Positions 1 through 12,800 of a stretch of DNA of 43,892 nucleotides are shown in pieces. A program made the position numbers and the translations under genes. The notes under the pieces are model-generated. The model was not told the DNA's origin, did not search any database, and worked only from the letters and a program-made list of their open reading frames with translations. The stretch covers positions 9,657-53,548 of the forward strand of contig JAIPMN010000357.1 of assembly GCA_020650975.1 (NCBI GenBank), given 5' to 3'. Position 1 is the stretch's first letter; each line of letters opens with the position of its first letter. The stretch is from Apostichopus californicus. Its lineage: Eukaryota > Echinodermata > Holothuroidea > Aspidochirotida > Stichopodidae.

Positions 1-3000
1 GGGGGGGGGGCGGCTGCCCCCTTCGCCCCCCCCCCTTGGCTACGCGCCTGGGTCTCTGCACCATTTTTTATATCAACATATTTTTTTCATGATTTATAAA
101 TTTAGTATGTATCATCGAATAGCCATGAACTTTTCATTGTTTGTTAGATGTGTCAATACATTATTATCAGCATATTTGGTTGTTGCACATATTTTGTTAT
201 CTAATGCTACAAAGCGGGAACCAATTAAACAATATTGCTTCCCGTTGTTTTTTAATAGCACTTTAAAAAAAAAAGAGTCTATCATGAGAACATATTCTTA
301 ATTGGGAGTGGTGGCAAAACGATAAAACCATGGAAGTGAGCAGTCAGTCCCTTCTTCTCCCTCCCCTCGTTCCACTTTGGTGCTTATAAAATAATCCGAA
401 AATAGATACTTTTTAGAAATATTGCAATCAACGACTTTGACAGTGATTTAGGCAGAGGCTGTATCTCCCCATTGACAAGCCTATGCTCAATCATCTTTCC
501 CGCTCACTTCTTCCACTTTATACACTTTATACTGGTACGGCGCTATTATCTTAATTTTAAAAATACGGATGCTTTTAAAAGACATAATAGTATTTTCTAT
601 AGAAAATAGCGATGAGTTTTTAACTAGCGCCGTCATTTTAATTGAAAACGTTAAGTTTCTTTTCGAAGTTTACTTCGTAGCATTTAGCTCAGTTGACACG
701 TTGAAGATACATTAAATTCAATTCAGAGGTATCATTTAGTGTTGGTCAAGAAAAAACAATTAAATTGGCACAGGGGTCTCCAGGAACCTTAGTAAAATAG
801 CTTATTCGACATACGCTAGTGAAATTATATACAATACACTAGGGAATAAACCCCACCCCGTGCACCCTTCACCAACCCCTGCTCCCCTCCCTCCCTGAAA
901 GGCAGGGTATGTAAAACATTGAAGTTTAATGCTATTCCGAAAATGAACTGTAGAAAGATGAAATTAGACGTCTTTCCTACCAAATATGAAGACACTATAA
1001 AGTGTTGTGCACTATATTAAACGGGTAGTAATTCGCGATAATATTATAGGTCGTTAGTCAGGTTGTTGTAACCGGAGGTATCTCATGTTTCTAGTCATAT
1101 ACCAGTATTACATGGTTTGGTAAAAAATGATGCTAACTTACGACGCAACGTAATGTGCATATTTAAATTCATTATAATAATACAACTTTCATAAGCGTTT
1201 CACAGTGAATGCCAATTCTTCATCTAATTCTTAATGTGATCGTCCGCACAGAGGGGGGGGGGGCAATAAAAGAGCAAGAATAATCTCAATATGCTACAAT
1301 ATCCGGGTGATTCGCCCCTGAACCCTCAGTGGGGGCTATTAAGCATATTCCAGTGTGGCTTTTTGCTTTGCTGAATCCCTACCAGCGAACATTGTAAGGG
1401 AACGGCCACAGCTGGAGTTCCCGGAACCCCCACCAGGGCTTAGCATACATTCCGGAGAAGCTTAATAATTATTCCTCCCTGTTACATGTAATTCGTGCTT
1501 TAAACTTGCTACGTGACTGTAAACAAGAAACGCTGTTGCCCCCCCTACAATAGATATATTCCACAGTAGAAAGAAGAGTAATTTCTCTTTCTGACATGTA
1601 TTAACGTGCTTCAAAATTGCTTCAACATTGCTTAATTTTAGCGAAATATTCATATCATTGCTTCTGATTTGATTAGTCAGTAGCGCGCAACCTTAAAAGG
1701 CACGTATTGTAGGAATGGCGTTCAAAGAGAACACATGTTTTATTTTAACCGATCATCGCGTACATGCACGATCGCGGATGCGATGGACCGTGCGTTTAGT
1801 TTGGTTTTCACAATTTTTTTTAGAATAAAAATAAACGTAGAGAGCTCTTAAGATTTAACCTGCGTGAACAATGTAGCAGTCTAATGTCAAACTACGGTGC
1901 ATAAAAACAGTCCCCTACACGGCCCACCAACTCAGCTTATTAACCCCCCCCCCCCCACCAGTAGATCCCTTTTTGGCATGTAAAACAAATAATGATAACA
2001 CAAAACTAACAATTAATTTTTACCTAAATTTCCCATATGGCATCCCCTCAGCATATAGACTTCGGCCACCATCAGAATGGCCTAGCGTGCTTTTATATCT
2101 TCTAATTACCTGTGTAAAACAATGCATAGCATCGCTTACAAATTAACGTCAAGTCCTATTTTCCCCTACAAAGTGATTTTATCGAATAAAACATTCTAAT
2201 TTACCCTGTTTTTCCCCGTCTTCATGGGAAGTGTAAATTTCTAAAACATGAGATCTCAAACTAAAGAATGGTTAGATGCAACTTACAAGGCCTGAGAAGT
2301 GCCATATCCGGCATCTGGGAGGCATTTTTTCTTAAAACGCTATACTGGCCAACCGATGGTGAAGCTCCGCTTAGATAGTGCCATGGTGGTCCCCCATTCA
2401 TATTTGATACTACATGGTATACATTAATATATAAATATACTGGATAGCAGAGAGGGAAGTGAGATTTTTGAGAACTCTCTAACTCGAATCATTTGCAATT
2501 TAGACGCGTTGGGTCATTTTATCTTATAATCTTTCCGTTTGGCCGATATAGTATACATATTCAATCCATACATGAATATTCCTGCTAAATTGATTGCTGT
2601 CGATAGCCGCTGTCCGTAGCCCACGATTGCCATATATTTCTACCTGTTATACTGAACCGTCACACAACAATTACTTTTGTGTCCCTCTGCATGTGCAGCG
2701 ACAAAGAGATTAAAATTTTCATGTTATAAGATTTTTTAAAAGTGATGAAATGAGTACTTTTTGAAAATTCTCTTGGAAAGATTACAGACTTTTTCTCCAG
2801 ACCATGATCAACAATGAAAATGTTTGATTGCTTAGATTTCATGAACGGTACGATGTCCCGACCTCCGCTTCATACGATTGTCCATATGTACTTATTATGC
2901 GTGCTCTAACCTTTTCCATGCCATGTTATGTTGTTTCATAAATCTATAATTAACGAAATATAAGAATATGCCTCCTCTTTCGAAAAAAAATCACTACTGG

Positions 3001-3154
3001 TTTTCTTCTTCGTATGTACATGACATCTTTGAAATAGCATGTGTAAGTTCAGTTTCTTTAGCATTCTATACCCCTGAGGAAGATATTAGTATTATTAAAT
3101 ACCAGAAGGTTACTTTCCGATTTATATATATTATATAGCAACATTCATGTAAAA

Positions 3155-3272
3155 TACGTTAACAGCGTGATTTGTAGCAACGACCATCTAAAAACGTCTA
3201 AAACGTCCTGATTAGTAGCAACGGGATGATGAAGTTTACATGGTTGTTGCTAAAATTGTAGCCGTTAACGTA
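3155..3272. mobile_element. small foldback/MITE-like element
   Basis: Terminal inverted repeats TACGTTAACAGC at the left and GCCGTTAACGTA at the right. Internal inverted arms (TTGTAGCAACGACCAT versus ATGGTTGTTGCTAAAA) continue the pairing. There is no coding capacity. Target-site duplication is not clear. Confidence 0.5.
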
Positions 3273-3496
3273 TGTTGCCATTTTTGGGTTCCATATATAA
3301 TGGCCCTAAGAGACTGTTTTAGCGTACTATCTGGGGGAGGGGATTGTATCATGTGACCCCCGGGAGCAATTTACCCACCCCTCCCTTGTCTAGTCTCCCA
3401 AAATTAAGAAATACCGTAAATAAACGTGTTAGTTCTCAGGTTTCACCTGTTATCCTTGTCAGTGTGAAAGTTTGAAATTTCAGACTTAAATTTCAA

Positions 3497-4010
3497 ATTC
3501 GCCTAAGTTGTGCGAAAAGTGTGTCGCGAACTCTTCCTAGACCGTAATTCCGATGAAGTTGAAACTTGGTGGGTAGGTGCCTGACCATGTAAATTCGTGC
3601 CTGCGTGATTGATGACGTCATATGTCGACGGTCAATGATCAAGAAACCTAAACTTGGTTTTAGCCATTTTTGCTTGTCAAGGTATAGGGGAAAAGGTATT
3701 AAACCACACGATATGTAGAGAATCATGAGACGAATTATAAAATAGTGCAGACGTAGGTGTCAAGGGTCGGTGTCAAAGGTCAATTGAGGTCAACGGTTAC
3801 ATTCGCCTAAATCTTCGAAAAGTTTGTCGCGAACTCCTACTACACTGTAAGTTCGATCAAGTTCAAATTGTTGAGTAGGTGATTGACCATGTAAACTCGC
3901 GTCTGTGTGACTGGTGACGTCAAAGGTCAGAGGTCAAATACCCCAAAACCTCATTACACAGTCATTATACCACAGGATTTACAGAATAATGGGACACATT
4001 TTAAAATAGT
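3497..4010. repeat. diverged tandem duplication, about 304-bp period, with CRE and hormone-response-like motifs
   Basis: Two diverged units start with ATTCGCCTAA at 3497 and 3801 and share TTTGTCGCGAACTC-like, GACCATGTAAA and GTGACGTCA-like blocks in the same order. Each contains a full TGACGTCA (3613-3620, 3915-3922). AGGTCA half-sites occur repeatedly from 3775 to 3936. Confidence 0.65.
3924..3936 (+). promoter_or_regulatory. DR1-type AGGTCA repeat beside a CRE
   Basis: AGGTCA G AGGTCA is a perfect DR1, the consensus for RXR heterodimers, HNF4 and COUP-TF. It sits one base after the palindromic CRE TGACGTCA (3915-3922). Motif match only; it lies inside a repeat, so function is uncertain. 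Confidence 0.35.
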
Positions 4011-4900
4011 ACTTAGGTGGTTGTTAAGGGTTACTTCCGTCATTGAGGAGATGAGAGCTACAACTCGATCTATGGATTGCCCTCGTTTTCCAGTTTCTTT
4101 GACTGTGAGTCTGTGACATATTACGAAAAGAAATAACTGCTGATTATTATTATTTTAAGAACTAACAGCTAAAATTTGACTGAAAGTCAGCCTTTTCTAT
4201 GCTTAATTCAGTGCTCGACTGAAAGAATAACAACTGAATATGGCTATTGTATGAGCGTACCTACGCCGATTTATAACCAAATCCAAACGAAGTTAAATGA
4301 CGTCGTCCCGTCGCCGATTGACTTTGAACTTTTGATCCTCCCCCTGGATCTACAGCTGACTGCGTTCAGAGGGGCATGCATTACACACAGTACAGATACA
4401 CAATAACACATATGATGATCAACGTTGTCCACATTGACTAGCTTTGAGTGAGGAAGTTTCTTCGTTGTAAAACAACACCAAATCACACGTTTAAGTTGAC
4501 ATATCGTTGTATTTATGCCGAGCGTAAACTGGGTAAGAAACATTTTAAGTGGCTACAGGATTTTTCTATTCGGGTATATTTACTCTGCCATAGGCCTAGG
4601 CAAGACCGAATGTTTAACAACATAGGCGTATAGGCTATGTGCTAAGTGAATAAGCTTAGTTAACGTAGGCCATAGACCTAATTAAGTTGAGTAAGTTAGT
4701 AACACTAACAGTACACTACCGTTAGCACGAATACGGAATACGAACATAACAGTACACGTTACAACTTGCATAGACCTAGGCTAGTGTTACTGATGTTAAT
4801 GTAAGCCTAGACGGTATAATTGCAGAATACAATGCACCAAGAAAGCTTAACTCCTTAGCTGGCTACCCTATCAGGGGGCCATGTCATTCTGCCATCGGTA

Positions 4901-4966
4901 CTTTCCGCCATAGAAAATGTGCCATGTTACCACCATGGCGGTAAACCCTTTTTGTATGGCGGAAAT
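4901..4966. repeat. nested inverted repeat (hairpin) related to the palindrome at 5343
   Basis: Outer arms TTTCCGCCATA (4902-4912) and TATGGCGGAAA (4955-4965) enclose an 18-bp palindrome TTACCaCCATGGcGGTAA (4927-4944). It shares the CCGCCAT/ATGGCGG vocabulary with 5343-5412. Confidence 0.7.
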
Positions 4967-5342
4967 AGCACATTATTGTGGGTGCATTGTATATGCACTG
5001 TATATTGCTTCGCTTCACACTACATTGGCCCTCAAAAATCAGTCATTTAAATCGACAATCAGAATCAGACTTTTTAATAGACAATCAGCCTAATTTAATT
5101 TATGCAACCAACATGATATATTTGAAGACAGTGTATTGACTCTTCGAACTTACAATTAAAACTATTCAATCAACCTGTACATTAAGAACTGTGTATCAAT
5201 TCCCTAATCTTGTCTTAACTACAATTCATTCTATCCAGCAATCCGTCACATTTGAAGACGGTGACCCTATCCTTCCACGCGATTCAAAAAAATTTTCACC
5301 GATATATACCTGTACACCACGGTAAAATCCATTCCTAAAATG

Positions 5343-5412
5343 TACCTTTCCACCATAGGTTTAGAGCCTTTCCGCCATGGCGAAAAGGATCAAAACCTAT
5401 GGCCGAAAGGTA
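5343..5412. repeat. 70-bp near-perfect, loopless palindrome
   Basis: Pairing base n with base 10755-n gives 30 of 35 complementary pairs, with no spacer. The centre is CCATGG at 5375-5380 and the mismatches are at 5351, 5352, 5363, 5366 and 5372 with their partners. The arms include ACCTTTC..CCATAGGTTT. Confidence 0.85.
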
Positions 5413-6794
5413 TGGCGATATGTACCTATAGTGGAATGGCACTAGATCCACCAATGGAGACTCCTGTACAACATAAACAGGTTTTAAAGGCTTGCTGCAA
5501 AACAGCAATCAGCCAGCGATCGTTTAAAAACTTCAGTTGGCATCATAGCCAGAGCAGTCCTTGGAGACCTGTTGAATTTTCACATAATTCTATACAATAT
5601 TATAATACTTAATAGCCTAAGGTACTTCAAACAAGTTTACTTGGCAGAGTAGAGCCAAGACACTAACTTCTAAGGGGATTCCAACTTAACCAATGTTTTC
5701 TTTATACTTTGGACTAAACACATGACCCTTGACATCATAGGCATAGTAGTCAACAGAGTCACACAGGAGACTCCAGTGGAACATAGGCCTTCCTAATAAA
5801 ATTGTAAGACATTTGTTTCGTCGTTCTCTGAAGCAATAGCAACCTACGTAGGTCAGGAAACCGGAGAATTTACTATTCCTTTGGTTGACTGTGAAACCCC
5901 TCACAAGTTGCTTGGCATTCTCCAGTTAGTCCGCCTATACTTAAATATCAGGCACTGCCAATGTAGGAATTTGTGAGAGTGCAGAAATTGAGGATCTGAA
6001 CATGTTTTTAAAACTTAAGTTTGTAAATATCCAAAAAATGCTGAAAAGGTAAGACTTTCATGAGGTACTACTGCATCAGTCTCTGCCAATATTTAATTGT
6101 GTGTGTTAAGACTTTTAAAGCCATCACTTTGTATTTCATGTGTTTCCCAATATCAAAAATAGTCCCACCCTACCACTTCATTTTAGATTTGAAGAACCTG
6201 GATGATCCTCCTAACTACAGACATTGACCAGATAAATTCAAACAATATATCTGAGTGAATGCGATATATGCTTGTGAAGGTCAAGTATGAACACAATTGA
6301 CCAATCTTTAACATTTGAGCATACATTTTGAAGGCAACACAAGATTACTTTAAATATGATTTTTGCATTTAGTCACCAAATTTTTGAAACCTCAGTGAGT
6401 ATAATTACTGAAATGAGATTGCAATTGATCAAATTAAGATGCCCTCTTTGATGTTTGTCACCAAATCTGCGTCGCTTCATGGCACAATTTATTCCGTTTG
6501 ACTCTTAAATTAATATCATCTACTTTCTGTCTTTGTGTTATAATCATATAGAACAGTAAATGGCATACATACTGTTAAACTTTTTCTTCATACTGTGAAT
6601 TTTAATGTAATAAGTGATGCTAATGAAGTATATTGTTATGAGACACCTGACAAAACAATCACATCATTGTAAAACTTCCCTTATGAATCAATTTTGCCAT
6701 CTTTGATTTAGTTATTAACTCATGTGCAGTGTTTATTAAGGTTTCTTTTGATTTTTTAATTCAAACTACCTTATTTCTCCTTCGTTCCAAACAG

Positions 6795-6826
6795 TTCTGC
6801 AAGCAAAATGAGCAAGAAAACCCCAG
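6795..6826 (+). CDS. GULP1: GULP1/ced-6 exon with start codon (coding 6808-6826)
   Basis: A pyrimidine-rich acceptor (ttctccttcgttccaaacag) ends at 6794. The exon carries 13 nt of presumed 5' UTR, then ATG at 6808 and MSKKTP plus the first base of a Gly codon. The donor is CAG|GTGAGT-like at 6827. The acceptor means at least one 5' UTR exon lies upstream; I could not identify it or the promoter. The short basic start followed by RKSWLHPP matches the vertebrate arrangement (RKKDKTWMHTP). Confidence 0.8.
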
Positions 6827-9800
6827 GTGAGTTTTCTTGGAACTTTCCATTACAGTATTTTCCTTTCAACATGTACAGGATAGCATTCGGTTAAGTTAAG
6901 TCGGTTTATTTTATTCTTTTGTGGTTTTGTGGGCCTACTACAAAGACCAAAAACATGCTCCAGGTTTGTCAGAAGAAATTAATACGTTTTGTGTTGCATA
7001 GATCTGCATTCTCATGCTTCACTTAACTATTCGCATTTTATGAATTGGATTCCGATTGAATATAGAGTTTCACAATTAAAGTAGGATTTTATGGAACTCA
7101 ATACCTGCAAAATTTCAGAAGTCTATTAATCTTGATATCTAAATTGAAGGAAGAAGAGAGCTCTATATATTTGTACATTTAGATTTATGTTTTATATGTA
7201 TTTTTTTGTATTGTGGTATACTGTAGTATTTTTTGTGTTTATAGGGACAACAGTGGTATTAGTCTTCTTGTCAGATCTTTCTGTGTCATCCCTGCACTTC
7301 CATTTTGTTCCCATACTTCAAGTATTTTCTATATCGTTTTCCTTGTTTTGAATGTAGTGCAAATAAATCAAATCAAAGAAGCCTTCAACAGGGATTAATT
7401 TATCCAGTATTGCATGGCAAAATTCAATGCAAAATGCTCAAATTACTAGATACAAGTCCAAATATGTATACATAGCAATTTTTGTTTTTACACAGAAACC
7501 ATAATATTTTATGAGAGACTCAGTTCAGAGCCTTGAAAACTGCAACATGCAAGTTTAACCCTTCATCAGTGCCCGTCCAACATCAAGGAATATTTTTCAA
7601 AATTCAAAATCAGATCTTGATCATATATGCAATACCAAAACGCAAATACAAGTCCACTAGATACAAGTCCAAGGATTTATACATAGCAATTTTTGTTTTT
7701 ACACAGAAACCATAGTATTTTATGAGAGACTCAGTTCAGAGCCTTCAAAAATATCAAAACTGCAACATGCAAGTTTAACCCTTCATCAGTGCCCATCCAA
7801 AACATCATGGAATATTTTTCAAAATTCAAAATCAGATCTTGATCATAGCATTTACCAAAATGCATACATTGAGTCAGGTTGAAGTTATGTACTACATGTC
7901 CCAGTTATGTATAGTACTACCTGCCCCAGTTCTACATGTACTACATGGCCCTAAAGAATTATTTTTCAAGTCTCCACTTTGTCATTATATTGGCTGAGCT
8001 TGAAATTTAAGACATTTAAAATATGTTTGATAACTTTTAAAAACTAGAAAATTGAAGTTTGCATTTTTTCTTTACCACATGATCATGAGTAGTGTCATAG
8101 TACAGTATCCTCTCAAGTTCACAATCTCAATTTAATGGATTTTTGTGGTATTTCTCAGAAACAAAATAACTTTAAACTTAACTTTGTAACTTCTTGAATG
8201 TTTTTCAAACTTTCTGTGGTTTCTAGTTGTAAATCAATCAGTGTTTGTTACTCAACAACATGTTCTCTGTATGTACCCTGATCATGTGCCCTCCTGTTGC
8301 TGCAGGTCAATTTTTTTCTCCATGGTAGTTCTTATTATAACCTTTTGACTTTTGTGCTGGTACTTTGAAATACCTGATCCTTTGAAAATATGTAATTCAG
8401 ATGATCACACTGTACATGTACTGTGTACTAGTAAAGCTGTCGATGAAATGTGTTGGCTGTGCCATGGGAATGTTTTATTAGTATGAAATGTCAGTAATAC
8501 TATCATGTTAATGATATGTTTTGTTAATAATAGTTAGTATTCATAACTTTTAATGTTACTTGAATGTCAAGGAAAGATGTAGTGTGGTACTAATATGTGC
8601 AAACAACACAAACCAAATACTGTAAATGTGTTGACAGCTGTCCTTTTAAAATAGGAGCTCACCATGTGGTCTAAGAATCACAGTTGACATCCTGGGCAGC
8701 CATAGTATAGAGGAACAGTGATGTACTGTAGACAACAATAGGCCTGATCAACATTGATATTGATACATGTATGCACGTAGTATAACATTAAAGCTGCAGT
8801 TTGTGTTGAATTTGATACATGCTGGTGGTAGTGTAAGTACATACTTAACCATCAGTGGGGAGAAGTGTCTCCCCCCATAGGCTTAGGAGGTGGGGGGCTG
8901 GGGGGGCACAGCCCCCCAACCAAAAATGTTTGTGAAAATTTGGGCAATATGCTGAGAAATTTTCGGACACCTTCTGAAAGAAAACTAATTTGCAATGTGT
9001 TTTTCAATGGTTAGACTGATATTATTATGATCATTATTATTGTAACGACTTCCCCAATAATTATAACCAATATGGAAGGGTAATAACACGGCAATGATTG
9101 TATGTTATTGGCATGCGATGTAATAACCGATGCATGCCTATATGATATGCACATTAACATGTTGAATGCGCACGAAAAATTTTGGTTATATTTTTCGGAC
9201 AAGTCGTTACAGCCCCCCCAAATCAAATTGGGCTCCTACGCTTATGCCCCCCCCCCAACAGAATGTGTGCCTAATCCAAAAATGTGGCATCTTGTTCAGC
9301 TTTTCAACTGAGAAATCTGCAGCCTTCATTTCCCATCAGAATCTTATACAATCCATATCAATACTTTCTGATTTGCTCAGAAGAAAATTTTCATGATATT
9401 GTTCCTTTTTAAAATGTTGCCTCAGTCGATAAAAGAAGAGCCAAAGGTACATCGTTTGCCAAAATGTATGGCCATGCATCCCTTTTCCTCCTTCTTCTCT
9501 GGCCGTATGGTGGCAGAGGGGAAGGGTCATAAAGCCTTTAATTCATGTTGTTCTCTACAATGCCAGAACTACCTCATCCCTTCACAGTATCCATCTTCTT
9601 CCTTCTATTTGCACAGTATATTTATATACAGCCTTAAATTGATTTGCCTGAGACACATCATTAGCATATAAAATGTATATTTATATACAACCTAAATTGA
9701 TTTGCCTGAGACACATCATTAGCATATAAAATGTATATTTATATACAGCCTTAAATTGATTTGCCTGAAACACATCATTAGCATATAAAATGAATTGCTA

Positions 9801-12800
9801 TGTTTAGCAAAAAGTTCCATTCCATTAATAATCTCAGTAACTCTATGTCAGCTCAAGTTTGCAGAAAAGAGCAAAATTTGAATTTTAAATTTGGCATTTT
9901 ATGCTGATTTATATAGTAGTCCATGTAGATACATGACAGGATATATTCATTATTCAAGTCAACTTGCATTACAGTGGATCATACGTAAAAGTGAAATTTG
10001 CATTAGTGGATTTAACATATTAGGGAAGTAGAAAATTAAATCCATATTTTGAATAAGTAAATACAAGTTTTTCCCTAGATACCTGTGTGCAGTAATCCCA
10101 CAATGAATTTCTTGTGTGTTAAAGGCATTGAAGACTCGCCCCAAACTGCGTGCGGCCATCTGAAAAAGTTAACTTTCTGTTGCTTGCAAGTGACGTTTTG
10201 TTCGTGTCGCTACAAAATGCAGACAGTAATGAAATGTGATACCTTAATTGTTATCTTTAGCTGGACCTGAGATGTCCATCGCTGTATCGTTTGTATACTG
10301 TGCTGTGGGTATTGACCACAACTCTATGTACTGACTGTACACTTGTGTAATTACCGAAGGTAGCTAGCTGTGTGTGTATTTTCTGGGATCGATGGAAGTG
10401 TTTAACACTTCTGTTACACCTCATTCGAAACTAGGTCAAATTACCGCATTAGACGTTTCTTTTTGCGTGAGTCTTCACACCCTTTAATGATGAACATTAG
10501 CTTGGTGAGCAACATTCAGACTTAACAGTACTTACTGTGTTAAACCTTGATTTACAATAATGTAGGCAATTTGGATGTTTCAAAAGCAAAAAAATACAAT
10601 TGAACAAGTCAACATTGAATTACTCGGAAGCACATTCACTAGGTATTGACAGACCTTTGTATAATCCACAGTACCATGACTAATAGATTATTGTCACTGC
10701 TTACCATTATGTACAATACAAGTGGAACAGATTTCAGAAATTATTGATAGTACTGTAGGATAAAGTGGGTGAACAACAGCAAGATGGTATTATTTCTGAC
10801 GGATAGTAGGTCCTAGCATTCACAGTACGGGGCACAAAGGTTACTTTTTGCACGAAAGGGCACAAAAGTTACTTTTTGCGAACGGAAAGTAGGTCTTAGC
10901 ATTCACAGTACAGGGCACAAAAGTTACTTTTAAATTGACACGTTACGTGTGCTGTGACACAGATTGAGGTTTGTTCAGGTACTGTATAAGTATCTTTTAG
11001 TATAACTACCTTGGGAGGTCCTCCACTGTACTACAGAAGTTCTTGAAGTTTTCCTTTTTTCTTGGACTAAAACATATCAAGACTAAAATATTCCCTACAG
11101 TCATCACCCTTTAATCAGGATGTTTCAAAGTCATAAGCAAACTATGAAAGCCAGCAAAAATCTGCACTATATAGAAATGTGAAGCGTCCTTTTCATCGCT
11201 ATTCTACCAAGTTGTGTAGACTGTTGGGAAAGGTTATCTGGTAAATTGTTATAAAGTATTAGCAAATTTATAGAAATCTCATCTAACTGAATTTGACCTA
11301 CAGTATCATGTAACCTTCAAATCTATATCCCATTGTTGGAAAACACAAGACCCAGATTGACTTTCTTTGCGAAAGTCAGAAGAAATGAGGAGTGCTTGGA
11401 GTCATAAAAAAGCAACTTCCTGGTGTATGTGTGTTTGTACAGTACAGTACAGTACTGTATGTGAGGCTCAACGCTCGGCTTGTATGGCAGGCCGTTTTAA
11501 TATTTCCCCCTAATTTTGCTTAAAAGTAAAATGCATTCTTCTTGAGTGAAATTCAATTCCACTTAAAGTAGAACTGAATTTTACTTAGTCAAGTTGTATT
11601 CTACTTGAGTAAAATAGAGGCCAATATTATACACATTCACTTTTAAAGTAAAATTGAATTAAACTTTTAAAGTGAAATGGCATTTCAATTAAGTTGAATT
11701 GAATATATTATCACTAAAATAGAATACATTTCACTTAAGTGAAATTAGGGGGTAAAATGTTACCTCCCTATTCTAAATTATATTGTTTCACTAAAGCAGA
11801 ATTGAAGTTCATTTGAAAGAGAAAGTATTATGCTGAAAGCGAATTCAATTCTTCTTTAAATGTGGAACTCAATTCTACTTAAAAATACGTCAGGATCTGA
11901 TCTTGACATCGAGATCACAGCTGTAGTGTAAACACAGTTTTTGTAAACACTATTTTGATGCTGGCAGAGACTAGGATCTGATCCGGACGTCGAACTCAAG
12001 TTTGCAATGTAAAAACTCTCGCATCAACAGTGGCCCGAGATATCCGGTGACCTCATTACGTCACATGCATTCACGCAATAAATTCCAGTCCTGTACCATG
12101 CATGTGCTAATTCCTACGTAGATTGAGTGCGTGTGGGCCGTACATAGCGTAGTATTGGCTTTACACCGTGACAATAAAAGTTTTGGAGTATACATACTAC
12201 ATGATCCGCGGCTGTGACACATGACACATTTTAATGCGTTCGGATCAATGCGTAAGTTTACACCATGGAGAGAGGATCGTCTGATAACATCAGGGGATCT
12301 GATCCGGATCTAGTGTAAAAGCACCCATACTGTAGTTAGTAGTTACCATAAATTTGTAATTGATATTTTTCTTCCAAATGATTTGTCATATCCTCAATTA
12401 CCGCATGTGCTGTTCCAATTTTAAGCACATGTACAGTATGGGAAGTTTTTCCAGATAGCCAGTTGACATTAATAGCTACAGTACAGTATATGATGCTGCC
12501 TATTAAACTGATAAACTAAACTTAATCTACAGTAAGCAATGTTACTCAACCACCAGTACCACTCTGTGCATAAACTAACCACAGTAATACTACACACAGG
12601 ATGACGCAAATGACTGTCATCTATTGTATGCATTAAGGACAACAGTTCCACACAAGAGATTTTGTGTAACCAAGCGAAGCATTATATAAAAGCCTATTAT
12701 ATATCTTTTACCAAAGTACAAAGTATACAAAATATTGCTCTTACAGTAGCCTCTTATAGTGAAACAAAATAACAAAGTCATGCCTGTGGTAAATTCGCCA

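Larger units (their letters stand above)
1..6794. other. 5' flank: intergenic and/or undetected 5' UTR exons
   Basis: No open frame here looks like a conserved protein. It starts with a G/C homopolymer stretch and has C- or G-runs near 1250 and 1945. Repeats between 3.1 and 5.4 kb are listed separately; 1-3100 and 5420-6790 show nothing I can assign. Because the start-codon exon has an upstream acceptor, the promoter and first exon should lie here or further upstream. I see no convincing TATA/Inr pair. Confidence 0.5.

Noticed and set aside
9393-9671. 92-residue plus-strand frame
   Set aside because: Runs into the 59-bp tandem repeat and has no similarity to a known family.
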